The notes below the pieces were generated by a model, which saw nothing but the letters and a program-made list of their open reading frames with translations, did no database searches and was not told the origin of the DNA. A stretch of DNA of 64,000 nucleotides from Cytidiella melzeri (Eukaryota; Basidiomycota; Agaricomycetes; Polyporales; Irpicaceae): the NCBI GenBank assembly GCA_022592445.1, contig JABYQR010000131.1:47250-111249 (forward strand), given 5' to 3'. The position numbers and the translations under genes are program-made. Below, one piece after another: positions 11,125 through 23,526 of this stretch; the first letter of the stretch is position 1; the number at the start of each line of letters is the position of its first letter.

Positions 11125-13816
11125 ATGGAGGTTACTACCGACGCGAAGAGCCCTTTCGGTGGAGACAGTGTCGACTCGTCGTCCCAAGAGAAAGCGGTGA
11201 AACATGCCGACCCCGGGGATCGGGAAGACCGAAAAACAGCGGAGGCTTCGTTGACTTCGCTAAGGCAGAGCTACTGGCTCGGACTTGGCTTGCATACCCT
11301 GCTTGTTCTCGTCCATGTCGTTCTCATCGCTATTATTTATGCTGGGCACCTCGAGAACCGTATTAGTGTTTCTTTGGGACGTCCTGCCAACATCGCATCC
11401 GTCGCCATAGTCGTTGTTTCGCAGGTTATAAACCAGGTAAGCCGTTCGCTCTGCCTCTGTAGCATCTAAAGACATACTACTCATACACTGCATATTCAGG
11501 TCTTTCTTGTAGCTTTAGTCCTTATAGTCCAACAACTCGCACTCCGTCGCACCCTTCACCAGCGACAAACGCTGACTGCGGTCCATGATCAGTACGACGC
11601 ATGGAAAGGTTTTGGTGCTGCGTGCAGCACTCTTCTGAAGCAGTACCATCTTCCAGTGTCGGTTTGGTCGGTTTTGGCCGTCACAGGATACCTCCTCTGC
11701 GTATCGGTACTACACGTCACGGTACCAGCCACCTTTTCCCTCGCAACATTCAACAAGTCGATCCCAGGAACGGTAGATCTGAAGAGCAATATCCCCAATC
11801 TTCAAGGGGGTGGAGTACAGTGCGTTCATTGCCTATCCCTTGGTGTGTTCTTGGGATGACTCCTCATGCATACGTCTGTGAATGTCCAGCGTGGCTCTAG
11901 ACGATGCCGCTACTTTCCTTCCTATGATGGCAACGCTTTCAAACACGAACACCACTATCGGTCTGCACAGCAATGTACTTTTCAACACTGTGTACACCAC
12001 GACTGAGAACACATGGCCTTACGATAGCCTACCCATTTTTGAAGACTTCGACGTTCCCGCGACCATCTTCCATGTTGACTGCGGCCTTGTCGACAACGGT
12101 GTAGTGCAACAAAATGGTACTGGTGCCAATGGTGTGTGGAATATAACTTCGAAGCTGATGGGCCAAAGCCCAAGCGACCCGTTGCTGTTTGGAGGGATAA
12201 ACAATCCTATCAAGCTCCTAGGTGAGCACCTTCGTGTTCATTTGTAGAGAGGCGCTTGCGCAACATGATGGGTTGACGAATACCTGTCTCGCACCTCCAG
12301 CACCATACGCTATCCGATTTCTGCCTCTCAACATAGAGGATCCTGCTCAGCCGACTGCTGCTGGTCAGACCGCTCTTTTCTACGCATCCGTCAACATAAC
12401 CGATGACCAAGGTCGGAACGGCACTCGACTTGATTTGGACCCTCCTATGGGATGTACGTCCATGTTTTGCGGTGCTTTCGGTGATCAATCGATGAACCTG
12501 ACCTACTGATCTTGTAACGTAGTAACAGAGGACGAATCAATCGAACGCGTCCCTTTGACATGGAGCCCTACCGTTGTAGCTTGCAACTTGCGCACCGAGG
12601 TCAGAAACATCACATTGGATGCTCACAGCAGGAACATCTCTAGCTCGGTCAAGCTGAACAGAACTGTCCGCACGACATGGCAGCAATGGGAACAACCTGA
12701 GAAAAGCAATGACACCCTTGTACTCTCCGTAAGTGCTCAAACAAGTCAATCTCAGTGATGCTTTTGCTGCTGAACAACGGTGTCGATGTGTAGTGGGGCT
12801 CGATATTCAACATAAATACGCGGACTGTCGTTCCTGCAACAGTTTGCGAAGATCCATGGGCATACCTCGAGATCACTAACCTGACGTGCACGTACGATCA
12901 ATACTTGACCGTGCCTGAGAAGTGAGTGGCTTTGTTTGTTACGCCTGGTGCGGGCCAGCACGCTAAACGCTACTATCCTGCCTAACTGTATAGGTTCCTC
13001 AATGACTACCTCAACTTGCGGATAGCTTCCCGTTCGCTCGAGGTCGGTACCAGTGCAACGCTGGAGAAGCTGGAGCTGGCCTTGGAGGATATGACCGCGG
13101 CAGTTTATTGGAGCGGTGCGTTTCTCATGCTTGCCAAAGTTGCCATGATTTGACGAGTAATCTCTGACGCTCACCTGTGCTTTGTGAATAATTTTGCTTC
13201 GCTCAGCCGCCAATTATGTTGAGAACAGCAACCTGCTCGATGGATATAACTTTTATTCAAGCTCAGCATTAAGCACGTTGGACGTGCAATTGTACAACCC
13301 TGCAGCCCAACTCAACGTGAGTTTTGCATCACTCGGCTTCTGGCCATCTTTCATTCTCAATACTAAAGGAAGACATCACACCCCGTGTTGTCACAGCTGA
13401 ACATTACACCAGTAAGTGTAATCCAGACACACGCCGATTCGAAAGCCTCTAACTTCTATCCTTCACAGCTCTTGGTCGGATTCGCCGCATCGCTCGTCCT
13501 CCTATTCCTATTCTTCTGGATCATCCGCACACCAGAGAACCACACCACGCTTCACTCGGAGATGACCATGACCGGCTTCCTTCAGCTCATGTGGCTCCTC
13601 GGGAGGGGCAGTTCTGCGCAAGAAAAGATCGCAGAGGTCCAGTTCCCGTCTGCGGATAACCTGCGGAAGGCGGCAAAGTTTGAGGTGTGCATGGATACGT
13701 TGGTGAGGCATGGCAATGTGAGCACTATGCGTAGTCGGACTTGGGGTGGTGGGGACGATGAGCATCTGGAGTTGACGGCGTTGGATCATACAAGGACCCA
13801 GGATGAGGAGGTGTGA
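11125..13816 (+). CDS. Multi-exon glycosylated multi-pass membrane protein (basidiomycete orphan family)
   Basis: The start is the ATG at 11125 (MEVTTDAKSPFGG). Exon 1 ends at 11436 and exon 2 begins at 11500; further short introns follow near 11813-11890, 12222-12300, 12450-12525, 12729-12792, 12922-12994, 13117-13206, 13316-13395 and 13412-13468. The N-terminal cytosolic segment is followed by three helices (LGLGLHTLLVLVHVVLIAII; IASVAIVVVSQVINQVFLVA; SVWSVLAVTGYLLCVSVLHV). A large extracellular domain of about 400 residues with many N-glycosylation sequons (NTT, NGT, NIT, NIS, NRT, NDT, NLT) comes next. A last helix (LLVGFAASLVLLFLFFWII) precedes a cytosolic tail ending LDHTRTQDEEV. The architecture matches a family of uncharacterised membrane proteins common in Agaricomycetes. 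Function unknown. All joins that I followed keep frame, so it looks intact. Confidence 0.8.
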
Positions 13817-14037
13817 GTGTATGAGGATGAGCTGGTTTCATTTCATGTTGTGGTGCTACTACGTACCCCAAGATAAACAGTTATTAGGTGGACCTTATGG
13901 ATGCTAGATGTTTTCGGCCTTTATAGATGGCTATCATATGTAATGTATAAAGAGATCATAACCCAAATTCCCCGCTTGAAATCTCATTTTTCCCGACATG
14001 AGAGGAAAACCTCGAAGCATACTCGATTAAAGGTACT

Positions 14038-15482
14038 TCAGAAGTACAACCCCACCCACCCCTGTCGACCAGAAGTGGCACTAATCCTATCCTTCCCATC
14101 TTCCTCGCCAACCCATCCTTTAGTAAAGCTCTTGTGGAAATCAACGGTGTGCATCCCATACACAGTCGAAGACCCAGCCTTCACTTCCACCTTTCCCGAG
14201 AACTCGGATTTTTCATACTTGAGATACAGCTCCCCAGTCCCTTTCGACGTGTGCTTGCTAGCAATCTGACGGTGCGCACCCGAGCCAGAGTCGAACATGT
14301 AAAAAAATTCAGAGCGACCGTCGCCGGTGAGAGTTGATAAAGTCGCCACACCATCATCTTCCGTGCCCGAAGAGGGGTAGACGTAGAGGTTAGAGATGGC
14401 GTCGCCGTACGTAGTGTCTATTGACGTAGAGTTGACGATGCTAACGTCTCCGACGAGGTATCCTTTTCTGATCAGGATAGAGAGATTCTTTGCGCGGACG
14501 CTTGATGACGGGAGGACCAAATTGTTCCCGTAAGGCGCATGCACCGCGATATCCAGCTTGTCCAGGTCAATTTCGACACTGGGTTCAAACTTGATGTGAC
14601 TCAATGAAGATGTCTGGATGGAAAGCTCCTTTAATTGAGGTGGTACACGTAGGAAAATGTCAAAGCGCATGCAGGATGATTGGTCGAGGATGTTGGGGGG
14701 AGTTTCGAGGAGGACGTGGCTGCTCGCGCTTCCATCGTCGACCTCGTCTCGAGTCGGATAGTTGAATACAACAGACTGCAACATTGACTCGTCGCTAGAG
14801 CGAAGGACAAAGTCGTACTCGATGTCGGTAGCGTCTTTTGCGCCGTTGGTGACCACGAATGTGCCGAAAGCGTCACCCCGGAGTTGGACGCTATGGGACG
14901 CCTGAGAGAGGTTGAATGGAATATAATATGTCTTCTGGTATGGATTGAACACATAAGACGGGTTCTGGCATATGAGTGAGGTGCCAAACTCAGGCATGTT
15001 CTCGAGGCCGGTGGGGGTAGCCTGCAGTGGTAGATTAGCGCTGTACGGGGCTATCAGATAAGACGCGATGCGTACCTTTACAGCCCAGAGTACCAACAGA
15101 ATCGCCTGCCAGATGACAACGAGAAGTACTACGAGGCCAAACGCCGTCCAGAAGATACCGCATCTAAGGATAATTCAGTGTCGAAAGAGAGGACTGCAGT
15201 CATGCATGGGGGTTTTACACACCGGAAACCACAGCATACACAGCAGCAGCAATCTGCACGACGCTTTCGTTTCGGTCGACCAACTCCTAGAAGTGTAGTG
15301 TCGAGCTCAATGACACCTTGTGACGAGACTGCTTCTCCTTCAATCGGGCTGCGCAATGCGATGGGGCCCGCGCGAGGTTGCTGGAGCTCACTCTGAGGGA
15401 GTTGTTGGTCTGTACAAAGGAAAGCAGCAAACTCGAAAAATGTTCTTGAACCCTGCAGAGGGATTGAGCTCACAGTCGTCAT
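14038..15482 (-). CDS. Membrane-anchored protein with beta-rich exterior domain, about 443 aa
   Basis: Three exons: 15482-15223, 15163-15076 and 15021-14038, with clean GT-AG introns (phases 2 and 0). The N-terminal ~85 residues are cytosolic and end in a basic/Cys patch (GVGRPKRKRRADCCCCVCC). The second exon is almost wholly a membrane helix (WTAFGLVVLLVVIWQAILLV). The long last exon is hydrophilic, with a repeating Val/Leu beta pattern (KLDIAVHAPYGNNLVLP; LSILIRKGYLVGDVSIVNST; SEFSGKVEVKAGSSTVYG). Together this suggests a type II membrane protein with an exterior beta-solenoid or adhesin-like domain. The CCCCVCC run could be palmitoylated (inference). I cannot name the family. The gene is tail-to-tail with the glycosylated membrane protein gene, about 220 bp apart. 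Confidence 0.75.
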
Positions 15483-18400
15483 ATGAATCCTTCAGCTTCA
15501 GTGCTGTCATGACGACGCCGACCATTCCCCAAAACTTGATTCCTTCTCGCGCCATGCCGGTTCTGATTGCTGGTGAAAAGAGAGTGAGTGTGAAATTATT
15601 ATCAAGGACAAGGGCGCTAGTTGTGTGGTAGTACTCTGCCTGCCAGGGTCTGCGAGTTTGCCGTAGTCTGCCAGAAAGGAGGATAACTGGTTGCGTGAAG
15701 TTGGGAATAAGAGCTGTCGTATTTACTGATACGATTGCAGCCTGTTGTCACTCGGACGGCTACCGTCTGCCGCGAGACGCTTGTGCCATGGCGCATCAAC
15801 GCGAATAGCGCCCATCGGACCTGGTACAGCATACTGTACCGTGTAACTAACCGGCCTGACACCGCAGACACCGCAGACTGATTATCAACTCCAATAGTTG
15901 CACTTGACAAAACTTAGATCTCGCAGTCATTACATTCAGCACTGAGCGCACACAGCATATGGATTGGGGAGAGCACAAGAGGGTGTTGCGAAAAGGGTCC
16001 TAGTATTGTAGGGATATATCACCGCGGTAGCTGCACAATTAATATAGTAGTGGCAGTTGAGAGGGTTCGTGTTAAAGGACTGGCATCAGCAAAGTGAGCA
16101 TCAGTGGACATGCATTTCACCAGCATGTCTTAGAGTTCTCATGTACTTTGTCAGGGTAGCGAGGGAACGGCAGGAGTATCAGTCACCGGTGCAACGCGTC
16201 GACCAAGATCATAGTCAAAACGCGAGGTGGCTGGGACTCTGACCTTGGACAACGAAAAATAAACAAAGGGGAACGAACGAACCACGAGCGGACCAATCAA
16301 AGCGCTCAGTCGACCATTGGAAATCGGGTCGAACACTCGTACAATCTCAGATGTTGCTCGTGCTCGAGTCTCCCCCGAGATCATCAGGATCCAGGAAACA
16401 GTAAAAAGCACACGCACTGAACAAGTTGTTTGCATACGCTAGTATTAGCACGCTACTCTGTGGCTTGTACTATGCGTCCTCTGAGTTTGAGATCTTGAGG
16501 CAAGCAGCCTTGAACGCCCGTCTAGTCTGCCTGGGGGGGACTACTTGAAGTCTGTCTGAAGTCTCGCCGCCGTGATGAATTCAAGTTGATTGTCTCAGGC
16601 CTGTTGATATAGAGAGCTGTGAGTCGGAACGTAGTGAACGCTTCGAAATCCCGGTGTCACACTGAGCATTGCTAGACCTCAGTAACTTGAGCGGAGCTGT
16701 CGTACCTAACGACACTTTTGCAGCGACCTCGTGAAAGCGATATTGCATAAGAACCTAGGGTAGGAGTCGATTGTCGACAAGCCATCATTGGGACTCAGCT
16801 CTTCGCCTGGCATGAGCGCTTTCCACGGGAGTAGTGAAAGGCCGAAAGGCCACATAATAGAACAATCTCGTATTCGCTGTAAACGGCACAAACTTGAGTG
16901 CTATATCGTCATGAAATCCAGGCTGCAGCAGAACATGATCAGTCAAGAAAGTTTGAATGCGACTTGTACATTATCGTTCAACGACGTACCTGCGATCAAC
17001 GCACGACAAAAAACCTGGCCGCCTCCCGTTCCACATCCTCTCGAGGCATGACCACACCCGGGACTGCTCACAGCAGCGGCGCGTCCAACGAGCAACATTC
17101 AATGGGCCGGCCATAGGAAGGACCTGGGACAGCCGAATTTGCGTTAGCACTGGCAGTACTAGACCTTGGCTGCGTCGGAGGCGTCACCTCTCAAGACCCA
17201 GGATTATTTCTCTGCGGCGGGATTTGCTGCCTGTTTCTCTCGGCTTGCTAATTTCTGCTCCCTCGACATCTCATCAAAACGACTCGTGAGTTCTGCATCA
17301 GTTTGGCATCGGCATTGGGCATTGAGAGGACTGCTCATGAAGAGAGACGTCAGGGCGATCCAGACGTCCTATGACGTAGACTTGTAATCCATGGAATTGC
17401 GCATAGGAGCACTAGCTTTTGGTGCTTGTTTGCGTAGTGTTTGTCAGACTCTTGCCCTAGAGGCGGAAAACAGTTTCGGTTCAGGTCGGCCAAATTTATA
17501 CGTATACTCTGTAGTTCAGTAGCCAGATGTGGACCGTCGCTTCAAAGGGTGTATCAAACACTGAAAGTGCGAGGAGTGTGCGTGTAGCGGTGTCGGTGGT
17601 GGTAGTGGTGGTGGCAGTAGTAGTAGTACTGCTGGTAATGTATGACGATCGCGACTCACTGGAAGCTGGAACACTAGAAGCGCCCGTGCGCGCTGCGGCT
17701 CCTTCCCTCTCGTCCTTGCCTCCTCTCCCGGAAACTCTCGTTCCTTCTTGACATCCACTCTCGTTCCTCACCCTGCTGCTACCCACAGGTGGATTCTAGT
17801 ATCCGTAGAGAATCGCAGCGGCATTCGAGGCTTTGTCGGTAAGGGCGAGAGGGGTTTGGGAGGAGGCTTTGGATGAACATAATGGAGGGTGAGTCAATTG
17901 ACGGAAGCAGCAAGGAGCCTTGCTGCTCCTCCTGGGTTACAGTACATGCTTACTCCTATCCACGCAGTACAGAGGCCAATACCCAGCCAGCTCCTGCAGA
18001 GAGGACCAGCCGAGGCAATTCTGTCGACCGAAACTGCCATGGCGGAATATGTTGAGCCCGTTGCAGTGGGGCGGCTGAGACAGCCAACTGCGCAAACAAC
18101 ACCTGGAAATTCGGATGACACCGTGGTGAGTTCAGAGGCGTCGGACTGCTTACACTGCGGGCTAAATTTGGTAGGTTTGTGAGTACAGTAGGTCTATTAC
18201 CTCGATCGCTATGGTCGCGTTGCGAGTGGCGTAGTAATCGGCCTTCGCACGGAAGAACATGGCTTGTGAGTTAACTGGGCCGTATTGATTGTTTCTCTTG
18301 TGGTTGATCATGTACAGCTGCAGGATGGGTCAGAGTGCTATAATTGCCTCGCCCAGTGAGTCATGGGTATATACGCAACGGCGGTAGTCTGCGGAGTCGA

Positions 18401-19335
18401 GAAAACGGTGCCAGTGGTAAGTCGGTGTGCTTACCGACTTGCATTTGCATCGTCGTTTCGACTGCCGCAGCCTCTCGTTGAATGATGTGGGCGCGAAATA
18501 GACACTGTTCGAGAGACTCACAACAAGCCATGATGATATCGGTGACCACACTGTATGCGCATCATGATAGTCTGTAAGTGGGAAGAAAAGATGCTCAAGT
18601 TTTGAGGTTGTTGACTCTGTGGCAGCAGACGTACCATCGCGTGCTTGTTATGCTAGCTAGCGACCCCCTGAACTCGCCGTCAGAATTTTGCGCATTCGAA
18701 AGCTTGAGGTTGCGACGCAACCTGCTTGAGTATGCCTAGCAAGCACAAGGCTTGGCGCACATGATTGACCGTTGGACCTTGGAGCTGTCCTCAGCCTGAT
18801 ACGCTGTCCCTGGAAGGATCCGACGCATGGTGGGTTATTCTGTGGTAGTAGGACTCGGATCCTGTGGATACGCTCACTGCAGAGGACGTGGACCGAACAA
18901 CCAACCTCCGCGCGACCGTTTGGTATTGCATAGTGTCCGCGCTGCCTGGGCCTTTCGTTTCGGTCAACCCTGGAGTAGGCAGTTAAGGACGAGTATACCT
19001 TCGTCTGGTGATACACGACTGCTGGAGTTTGCTGTGCGTACGCAGCGCTAGTGGCCAGACGGGACGAAGATATGCCTTGCCCAGCCCCTGCACAGTTGCG
19101 TTGCACTCGTCATACCAGTCGTCCTCTCGCGTCCGTGCTCCTATTTCTCGGTGCAGTGTTGTAGAACACATCCGGGTTTGTTTTGCAGAATGACTGTTGA
19201 TGTAAGCGCCAAGGTGACTTTTCAGGCGAGCTGTGGTGCGAACCCACAGAACTTGCGGATGAGCTGGTTTTTTCTCCTGCGGACAACACTCACACTGCAC
19301 AGCTGTCTACTCTCGAGCATCATCTTTGCACTCAA
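15483..19335. other. 3.9-kb region without a supported gene
   Basis: Only short, mutually overlapping frames were found, none with a recognisable domain or consistent exon pattern. The two most gene-like pieces are a minus frame at 16151-16435 with one hydrophobic N-terminal stretch (VLFTVSWILMI) and a plus frame at 17527-17751 whose valine run comes from a GTG/GTA repeat (about 17590-17640). A decayed gene or a long regulatory region are both possible. Confidence 0.45.
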
Positions 19336-20496
19336 TGTCGGGCTACGATCTTCACATCCAGGAGACAGATTCTAACGTGGATGGTGCTATCTCACCAGTA
19401 TGTCCCACATCACAGCGACCGTGCTCGTTACATCACTCAAAGAGCTGCGTAGCTGCTCGATGCCCCAGCTGGTGTGGTCAACAACCTTCCAACTCCGCCG
19501 CACATAGCAAACGACCCTGCGATACAGATTTCCCCCACTTTCTCCCTCAATTCCACACTCGATAGCGTATCTCCCGACACTATCATCGCCAGCCTCGACC
19601 ACGTCTTCTTTGCTGTGCACCATCACCGTCTACTCGCAAGCTCCGTTAACAATTTTGGCGGCTGTCTCAACCCGCACACAAAGCCCACACACATCGCCCC
19701 GTTCACGTTCATCGTCCAAGAGTCGTCCGACGTGCTCAACGTCGTCCTCCACACGACCTACCACCTTTCGTGCGACAACTACTCACCCAGCTTCGAATGT
19801 CTTTACGCCTCCGTCCAAGCCCTCAAGAAATACGGCTTCCTCCCCCTCCAGCGCCTCATCTCCCGCGGCACTCCCCTCTTCACCACCATCCTCAATCGCG
19901 CCATACAGGAGCCAATCAAGACCTACGCACTCGCGGCCGCAAACGAACTTGAGGACCTCGCCGTCTCCGCCTCCGCGTATACCCTCCCCGTCAAGCTGCA
20001 CTTGATACCTCAGGAACTCGTAGACAAGATCGGCACGCGGTACCTGCAGCGGCTGTACAAGCTTCACGGCAATCGGCTCGATAATCTGCGAGAGTTGCTG
20101 GGCAAAAAGTTGTTTCCGCATGTTGCGAAACCGTACTGCTCGGTCGAGAAACGCCAGGTGGTGAGTCGCGCGCTTCAGCTGGCGGCGACGCAGGTCATGT
20201 ATGATGCTACGCCTGGTGAGTGTTCTTGTAGTCAGGTGATGGTCAACACACTTCTTGACGAGGAAATTTCGTGGCTACAAACAGCGACGACACGTGTGGG
20301 TATCGAATCTGGCCTGCTGGGCGTCGTCAGCTCTGTCAGCTGTCCTGACTGCGAAGAGTCGGTCAACGCGCATGTCAAGGATGTGGCTACGCAGTGGATG
20401 ATCATGGATGTAAGTTTCTGCCTCTCTCCCCTTCTCGCTGGGATTGTATATTGTACGTTTCTGACCATCATATGATACCCACAGCGTACGATCTGA
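19336..20496 (+). CDS. BTB/POZ-like domain protein of the basidiomycete type
   Basis: Exon 1 starts at the ATG at 19336 (MSGYDLHIQETDSNVDGAIS) and ends at a GTATGT donor near 19399. The acceptor GCGTAG near 19452 opens the main exon in phase 0. The main exon shows the degenerate fungal BTB pattern: ...FSLNSTLDSVSPDTIIASLD, FFAVHHHRLLASSVNNFGG, SSDVLNVVLHTTYHLSCDNY, then a helical array (ALAAANELEDLAVSASAYTL). A C-terminal CxxC element (SCPDCEESVNAHVKDVATQW) follows. The last intron starts at 20410 (GTAAG), with acceptor at 20483-20484, giving a final codon run RTI and TGA at 20494-20496. Members are common and uncharacterised in Agaricomycetes; BTB domains generally mediate dimerisation or cullin-3 binding, but this variant is divergent. 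A further intron near 20217 is possible. Confidence 0.7.
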
Positions 20497-21082
20497 ACAC
20501 CCGAAATGGCAATTCACCGACATCTGCTCTAATTGGCTCTCGTGTTTTATGAACGTTCTCGTCCCCGACTCGGAAGATTTACCTCGAAGAAATCATACCC
20601 AACAAAACCACACATAACATTGTCCTCTTTTCCTCGATTTCTCAAGTTTGCGTGGTAAGCAAAGGTCACGATCTACTCACGCATTATGTCTATCTCTTCA
20701 ATACTGTCATCACTAGTCTGACATTGTTTGCTATGGCTTTGTTTTGATTTCGCTACTTACTAGGCTTGTCCTAGCGCACTGTATTCCTTACCTTGTTTCT
20801 CTAGACTCAGTGATGTACTTCAAGAACGTCCTTGACCGGATGTAAATATGTATCCATGATTTGTACAAGTATCACAAAACGCCAGAACCAAAATGTTGTG
20901 GGAGAAACTACATGTCATAAGGCATCTCGATCCAAACGTTCATACAGCATGAGTAGTGCTATTACAACATATCATCAAGGGAATTAGAGTGGCCGCATCT
21001 CTCTTCGCCTATAAGACTCAGTTTGCCAGAGTCATTCCGAACTTCTCATTGGCTGCTGACTGGTGCTCTGACCCTGTGTCTT

Positions 21083-21113
<31 letters not shown>

Positions 21114-21512
21114 GAGTCATTGTTATTAACCGTCGGCGGAGCCAGAGACGAAACAAACTATAGAACTATACACATAATAGAGTACGCGTAGCAGGAAGAC
21201 GTTGAAGTCAAGACGCGCGCGACGCGCATTGGATGTACACTACCAACTCAATGATTATCCTTGATTTTGAGGAGCGTGATCGCAGGTAAATGCGAGGGGG
21301 TTCTCAAGAAGAAAGGAGTGAAGCGCAGGGTCGGGGTCAGCCGAGCTTTTGAGAAACTCCAGGAAGTTGCGCCGTGGCCGGCGATACCGAGTGCATTGGT
21401 TGATGATATGTGTGCCCGAGTGAAAGACGTTGCATTGATGTGTCTTTGGCTCAGGCACACACTGCGTAACAACCAACATTTATGCTGTTGAAGAAGGCAC
21501 AGAAAAAGAGTA
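20497..21512. other. 3' flank and transition into the transposon island
   Basis: Holds the downstream region of the BTB-like gene and a 25-base T run at 21089-21113. No coding region was recognised. Confidence 0.5.
21089..21113. repeat. Poly-T tract (25 T)
   Basis: Uninterrupted run of 25 T. It could be the complement of a retroposon poly-A tail or a simple repeat; no retroposon body was identified next to it. Confidence 0.9.
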
Positions 21513-21521
21513 CATATTTTC
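21513..21521. repeat. Left target-site duplication CATATTTTC
   Basis: Nine bases identical to those at 23527-23535, directly abutting the left inverted end. Confidence 0.85.
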
Positions 21522-21749
21522 CAGGCTCCTAACCAGCCTGCCTAGCGTCGTCGTTCAAATAGGTCTCGATGCTGAATGTAATGATAGCTTCAGTTTTGTG
21601 TATACCGCAGCCACCGGAATGTACCGATATTTCAATGTCAATTCCTACTCCGAACAAAAAGCAACTCAGATTTAACCTAAACACGTTGAAGACAACGCCA
21701 GGCAGGCTGGCAAACAACGTCGTGTGAATTCTTGGTCAGCATTTCGCAC
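21522..21749 (+). repeat. Left terminal inverted repeat, ~228 bp
   Basis: Alignable, inverted, with the sequence ending at 23526. The outer 40 and inner 75 bases are best conserved; the centre is diverged with small length differences. Confidence 0.8.
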
Positions 21750-22007
21750 GCAGGCGTGATGTTGCTTTTGTCACCCCCAAGTCACGTTAACGTAATATTC
21801 CATCACGTGCAAGACACGTCGCGTCTTGCCAGTACTTTACCATAGCTACCAATTTTTATTACATTTTACTACATTGCCTCGTCATGCCATACACTTCTGT
21901 GTCTCCTTTTGAAACTCTCTCTTGTGCTACCAGTACTTGACCTGCTTTGCAACAATTTGTTGCTTGCAACCGGCTGGCTCCTTGCTAGGATGTGGCTGAA
22001 GGTCCAG

Positions 22008-23234
22008 CTACGTACAAACAGGGCAACATTGCTCTGGCAGTATGCATGAATTTAGAGGACTTGTGCTCCACAGCGAAGCAGCACACCTCAGGTCTTCTGG
22101 TGTCACATTGTGTTCCAGTGGAAGTGTGAGCCCAGATGTCACGTGCTTGAGCGTATCTCCACTGTTCTCAATTGTGGCAGACCAGCTCTTGAAGTCCATA
22201 TTGAAGTTGTCATAGGCAAAGCCAAGTGTCTTTGCCTCTGCCAACTTGCGCAGCTCATCACTGGCTGACTTGGACAACGAGCTGACCATCTTGTGGATAG
22301 TTGTAATGGAGATAGATAATCCTGCATGGGCAAAGACCTCAACTACAAGCTCAGGTGTAGATGTGGAAAGCAAGAGTGTTACATTTATGGTTTGTACTGA
22401 ACATGAGAACAGATGTTAAACAACTTGTCTCTAAGTAGGTAATTGATACACACCGTGACGTGAGTTAAAGCCTATACACACAAGCAAAACGCAGCTCACA
22501 ATTTGTAGCACTGCGTCCCGGTGTTCTGCGGCTCTGCGACATCTCTTTCTCAGCTGCTCCGCCTTACGCTCTGCGTCCAAGTGCACTCCTCCGCTTGTGG
22601 AATTCTTGGCATCCTGCTGAAACACTTTGTTGTCCATGTCTGGCCCCAGCATGTTGAGGTCTGCGTCCCACCGGTACTCATCTTCTTTGCCCCATGTAAC
22701 ATCCTCCTTCTCTGCATTCAAATCAACAGCTGACCACACCTGCTCCTCTGAGAACTGCCACTGGCACTGAATCCGTGGCTGGTCACTATTGAGGAGAGCC
22801 CTGAGTAGGGTCGAAAGGATAGGAGCTTGTTCCTGCATCCGGCGCGACATGCCATTGATGGCGAAGTCATCAAACTGCTCAGCACGGGCATTAATAGCAC
22901 TAACATGCCACCCACTTTCCTTTTCAGCTAATTGGGATACCTCCGAGGTGAGCTTGCGGGTGACCAACCCTCGGGCAAATTCTGTAGTTGACACCCAAAG
23001 TGGTGGATCTTCATGCATGGCAAGAGTTGTCAAGAGGGCTGGCCATTCATTGACAAACATGTTCCTTTGAACATGAGATTTATAGCAAGGGTTGGTGAGG
23101 AGAGTGATAAGATGCTTGCAGATTGAGTGGCCGTGCAGTGAGTGAAGCACAGAGTCAACGATAGCAAAGTCCATCATGAGGTCGTCGACAATGGTGATTA
23201 ATAGAGCGCACCGTTGTGACAGACTGTGACACAA
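22008..23234 (-). pseudogene. Truncated DUF6589-type protein inside the long-TIR element
   Basis: Two minus-strand exons. The first (23234-~22457) has a charged N-terminal region. An intron with GTGTGT donor follows; after the CAG acceptor the frame continues as QTINVTLLLSTSTPELVVEV, FAHAGLSISITTIHKMVSSL, then KTLGFAYDNFNMDFKSW. This last stretch (HAGLS...S...YDNFN) is the typical start of the DUF6589 domain, which is widespread in basidiomycete repeats. The reading stops at 22008, soon after the domain begins, giving about 390 residues where family members are normally much longer. The C-terminal majority is absent, so it is called a fragment. DUF6589 has no assigned biochemical role that I can cite. 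Confidence 0.7.
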
Positions 23235-23283
23235 TGTGTTTAGCTGTGACCTACTACTAAAAATGGAGCATGCAAAATGCTGA

Positions 23284-23526
23284 CCAAGAATTCACACAAC
23301 GTTGTTTGCCAGCCTGCCTGGCATTGTCTTCAAAGTGTTTAGGTTAAAACTGTGTCTGAAACCTTGTTGCCGAATCAAATGTATAGTGGTGAGATCAATC
23401 AGACTTTCAAGTTTACGGTACATTGCGGTGGCTATTAGCTGTGTATACAAAGTTGAGACTCAGCATATCCAAACTTCCCTGGGACTTATTTGAATGACAA
23501 CACCAGGCAGGCTGGATAGGAGCCTG
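23284..23526 (-). repeat. Right terminal inverted repeat, ~243 bp
   Basis: Inverted partner of the left end. The inner part (23284-23345) matches 21672-21749 with only a few differences. Confidence 0.8.

Larger units (their letters stand above)
21522..23526. mobile_element. Long-TIR DNA transposon with 9-bp target duplication, carrying a DUF6589 fragment
   Basis: Both ends begin CAGGCTCCTA (21522 onward, and inverted at 23526). The inverted ends stay alignable for about 230 bp: both contain CCAGCCTGCCT near the outside, and CAGGCAGGCTGGCAAACAAC and TGTGAATTCTTGGTCAGCAT near the inside. The element is flanked by a perfect direct repeat CATATTTTC at 21513-21521 and 23527-23535. Long TIRs plus a 9-bp duplication are the usual signature of Mutator-like elements (established knowledge). 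No Mutator transposase is present. The only coding sequence is an incomplete DUF6589-type gene on the minus strand, so this copy looks non-autonomous. Confidence 0.85.

Noticed and set aside
16788..17051. Possible zinc-cluster (Zn2Cys6) DNA-binding domain (IRCKRHKLECYIV)
   Set aside because: Only two of the six cysteines are present and no basic linker follows.
17496..17786. Reading frames with poly-Thr/poly-Val runs on both strands
   Set aside because: They arise from a GTG/GTA-type simple repeat and have no other protein-like features.
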